Assembly: GCA_947292085.1 (NCBI GenBank)
Contig: CAMYPN010000041.1
Coordinates: 1-8,223, forward strand
Source of the DNA: an uncultured Gardnerella sp.
GTDB lineage: Bacteria; Actinomycetota; Actinomycetes; Actinomycetales; Bifidobacteriaceae
Direction of reading: 5' to 3'
Length of the DNA stretch: 8,223 nt
The first letter of the stretch is position 1. Each line of letters opens with the position of its first letter. Below are positions 5,988-8,223 of this stretch, one piece after another. Both the position numbers and the translations under genes were made by a program. The notes beneath the pieces were generated by a model. The model was not told where the DNA came from and did not search any database. It saw nothing but the letters and a program-made list of their open reading frames with translations.

Positions 5988-8006
5988 ATGAATGCAACAG
6001 GTAAAGACGTAAATATTCGTGCCATGCAATTAGATCAAGGTCCTTTACTTGAAGTTAAGGATCTTCAGGTTGATTTCACTACAGACTCTAAAACGGCTGT
6101 GCACGCTGTACGCGACGTTAGTTTCAGCGTATACCCAGGTCAGTGGGTTGCAATAGTTGGTGAATCTGGTTCTGGAAAATCAACTTCGGCAATGGCAGTT
6201 CTTGGTTTACTTCCTGGAACCGGTCACGTTACTGGCGGATCTATTAAGCTAAAAGGCAAAGAAATCAGCAAATTAAAGCCAAAAGAGTATGCTGCGTTGC
6301 GCGGTAGTGCTATGGGCTTAGTTCCGCAAGATCCTATGAGTAATTTAAATCCTGTGTGGCGCATTGGTACGCAGGTAAAAGAAGCGCTTGTAGCAAATAA
6401 TGTTGATTTAAGTCACGAAAAACGTTCCGCATTAGCAGAAGCTTTAGCTGGAGATGCAGTCAAAGTTAAGGGAAGCGAAGACGAAACATTCCTTGGTTCA
6501 AAAGAGCTTCCTGAACTTATGAAAGCTGCTAGAGAAGCGTTAATTTCTGCAGGAGTTGATGAAGATAGCGATAAGTTCCACGATCTGTTTGAATACTACA
6601 AAAAAGAGTGGGTTCCAGGATCTGAAACTCGCTGGCGTGTTGCAGACGATTTAATTAAGGGCGGAGTAAGCGACGTTATTGCTTGGGAGATAGCAAAAAA
6701 GTACGTTATTGGATCTTCTATGGAAGATCGTATCGCCGGCTTACTTGACGAGGCTGGTTTGCCAGATGCTGCAACGCGTGCGCGTCAGTTCCCGCACGAG
6801 TTTTCTGGCGGTATGCGCCAGCGCGCTTTGATTGCTATTGGTTTGGCTTGCCGTCCAGATCTGCTTATTGCAGATGAGCCGACTTCCGCTTTGGATGTTA
6901 CAGTGCAAAAGCGTATTCTTGACCACTTGCACACGCTCACAGATTCGCTTGGCACGTCTGTGTTGTTTATTACTCACGATTTAGGTTTGGCTGCTGCTCG
7001 CGCACAGCATGTTGTGGTTATGTATAAGGGTCGTGTTGTTGAATCTGGTCCATCTTTGGAAGTTTTGCAGCATCCTCAGCATCCGTATACAAAGCGACTT
7101 GTTGCCGCAGCTCCATCTTTGGCATCTCAGCGAATCATCTCAGTAAAAGAGCATGGTGGTAATGCCGATAGCCTTCTTGAGCATCATGTAGTGGGTGAGC
7201 AAGCTCTTGAAAAGAGTGAGCATATTATTACTGTGGATCACTTAACTCGTGAGTTTAAACTTCCTCGTAAGAAGGAACTATTTAAAGCCGTTGACGACGT
7301 TTCGTTCTCAATTAAGCGCGGAACTACTTTGGCAATCGTGGGTGAATCTGGTTCTGGTAAATCTACTGTTGCAAATATGGTTTTGCGTTTGCTTAAGCCA
7401 ACGAGTGGAACAGTTACTTACGAAGGTAAGAATATTGCTGATTTGAAGGGCGCGGATTTGCTTGACTTCCGCCGTCATGTTCAGCCAGTGTTCCAGAATC
7501 CATATGGCTCTCTTGATCCTATGTATTCTATCTACCGTTCTATTGAGGAGCCGTTGCGCATTCATAAGATTGGTGATAAGAAGAGCAGACAGAATCGAGT
7601 TCGCGAGCTTTTAGATATGGTTCAAATGCCTACATCTGTTATGACTCGCTTCCCGAATGAGCTTTCAGGTGGTCAACGTCAGCGTATTGCAATTGCTCGA
7701 GCTATGGCTTTGAACCCTGACGTAATCGTTTGCGATGAAGCTGTTTCTGCTTTGGATGTTCTTGTGCAAGATCAGGTTCTTCGTTTGCTTAACGACTTGC
7801 AAGCCGAGCGTGGTTTGAGCTATTTGTTCATTACTCACGATTTGGCTGTGGTTCGTCAGATTGCGGATGAAGTTGTTGTTATGCAGCACGGAAAGTTGGT
7901 AGAACACGCAACTACCGACGAGGTGTTCGATCATCCTCAGATGGATTATACGCGCGATTTGCTTGATGCAATTCCTGGCGGTAATTTGAGGTTAGGTTTG
8001 GACTAG
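5988..8006 (+). CDS. oppDF: Fused peptide ABC transporter ATPase (OppD-OppF in one chain)
   Basis: A 672-residue cytoplasmic protein with two complete nucleotide-binding domains, doing the job of separate OppD and OppF subunits. Domain 1: Walker A GESGSGKST (58-66), Q-loop Gln114, signature FSGGMRQR (272-279, normal for OppD), Walker B LLIADEP (292-298), switch His330, and an OppD-type tail HPQHPYTKRLVAAAPSL (362-378). Domain 2: Walker A 452-460, Q-loop Gln503, LSGGQRQR (559-566), Walker B VIVCDEA (579-585), His617, and tail DYTRDLLDAIPGG (653-665). Both sites look catalytically intact. Domain 1 has about 100 extra residues between Q-loop and signature (roughly 138-247). GGAGG (5973-5977) is 10 bases before the ATG. 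It is last in the operon, 24 bases after oppC. The symbol is descriptive, not a standard name. Confidence 0.93.
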   Translation: MNATGKDVNIRAMQLDQGPLLEVKDLQVDFTTDSKTAVHAVRDVSFSVYPGQWVAIVGESGSGKSTSAMAVLGLLPGTGHVTGGSIKLKGKEISKLKPKEYAALRGSAMGLVPQDPMSNLNPVWRIGTQVKEALVANNVDLSHEKRSALAEALAGDAVKVKGSEDETFLGSKELPELMKAAREALISAGVDEDSDKFHDLFEYYKKEWVPGSETRWRVADDLIKGGVSDVIAWEIAKKYVIGSSMEDRIAGLLDEAGLPDAATRARQFPHEFSGGMRQRALIAIGLACRPDLLIADEPTSALDVTVQKRILDHLHTLTDSLGTSVLFITHDLGLAAARAQHVVVMYKGRVVESGPSLEVLQHPQHPYTKRLVAAAPSLASQRIISVKEHGGNADSLLEHHVVGEQALEKSEHIITVDHLTREFKLPRKKELFKAVDDVSFSIKRGTTLAIVGESGSGKSTVANMVLRLLKPTSGTVTYEGKNIADLKGADLLDFRRHVQPVFQNPYGSLDPMYSIYRSIEEPLRIHKIGDKKSRQNRVRELLDMVQMPTSVMTRFPNELSGGQRQRIAIARAMALNPDVIVCDEAVSALDVLVQDQVLRLLNDLQAERGLSYLFITHDLAVVRQIADEVVVMQHGKLVEHATTDEVFDHPQMDYTRDLLDAIPGGNLRLGLD

Positions 8007-8021
8007 GCTGATTAAGCTTTT

Positions 8022-8064
8022 AAGGCGCGGTGTTTCTTTTGGAGCTCCGCGCCTTTTATTTTAT
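8022..8064 (+). terminator. Intrinsic terminator of the peptide-transport operon
   Basis: AAGGCGCGG (8022-8030) and CCGCGCCTT (8047-8055) form a perfect 9-bp G+C-rich stem with a 16-base loop, followed by a T-rich run to 8064. It lies 15 bases after the oppDF stop. The reverse strand lacks a matching T-run, so it acts mainly in the plus direction. Confidence 0.93.
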
Positions 8065-8103
8065 TTAATTTATTCGCGCGTTATATAGCGACGTACACAC
8101 ATA

Positions 8104-8223
8104 TTGTCGAAAACATCGGACGATTATGTGTTTTCGACAGTTTGTCCTATATTTTGTCGATTTCACCAAATGATTTTGTGTTTTCGACAGTTTTGGATTG
8201 CGTTTTGTCTATTTCACTGAATG
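8104..8223. repeat. Tandem array of an approximately 50-bp unit with internal inverted repeat (continues past the window)
   Basis: Copies begin at TTGTCGA 8104, TTGTCGA 8154 and TTGTCTA 8205, so the period is 50-51 bases; the third copy is cut by the window end. TGTGTTTTCGACAGTTT is identical at 8127-8143 and 8177-8193. In copy 1, TGTCGAAAACA (8105-8115) and TGTTTTCGACA (8129-8139) are perfect 11-bp inverted arms; in copy 2 the left arm has TTT in place of AAA, giving an interrupted hairpin. The copies differ throughout the spacer half, without a constant-repeat/unique-spacer pattern of CRISPR type. It starts just beyond the operon terminator. I see no open reading frame across it. It may be a family of palindromic intergenic repeats or a binding-site cluster. 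Confidence 0.75.

Noticed and set aside
8104..8223. CRISPR array
   Set aside because: The approximately 50-bp periodicity is suggestive, but the copies diverge along the whole unit instead of showing constant repeats with unrelated spacers, only about two and a half units are visible, and no cas gene is present in the window.

Overview
The window looks like a chromosomal segment of an A+T-rich member of the Bifidobacteriaceae, most likely Gardnerella or a close relative. That placement is an inference from protein character: a small SH3-like actinobacterial protein, a XerC-type recombinase, a bifidobacterial-style peptide transporter whose two ATPases are fused in one chain, and low-GC codon use. 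No sequence search was possible.

Left part (1-1683): the 3' end of an unrecognised gene (1-285, +) converges tail to tail, one base apart, with a 97-residue gene (287-580, -) resembling the DUF6725/Rv0428c SH3-like family. That gene diverges from a tyrosine recombinase gene, xerC (about 664-1683, +). All catalytic residues of the recombinase are present, but a serine/aspartate-rich linker encoded by a short tandem repeat lies just before its catalytic domain.

Middle (1684-2187): about 500 bases of very A+T-rich non-coding DNA. It holds two candidate promoters and, close to the next gene, a 12-bp stem-loop that probably lies at the 5' end of the oppA mRNA.

Right part (2188-8006): a complete family-5 oligopeptide/dipeptide ABC importer. 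It comprises a lipoprotein binding protein (oppA), two permeases (oppB, oppC) and one 672-residue protein carrying both ATPase domains (OppD-OppF fusion). OppA captures peptides outside the membrane, OppB and OppC form the channel, and the fused ATPase powers import. A long hairpin followed by a T-rich stretch separates oppA from oppB. Together with the strongly biased codon use of oppA, this suggests that the binding protein is made in large excess over the membrane complex. A strong intrinsic terminator ends the operon.

Right edge (8104-8223): a tandem array of an approximately 50-bp unit containing an inverted repeat, continuing past the window end. I found no clear sign of a novel defence or mobile system. 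The points most worth a second look are the right-edge repeat array, the roughly 100-residue insertion in the first ATPase domain, and the RNA structures around oppA.
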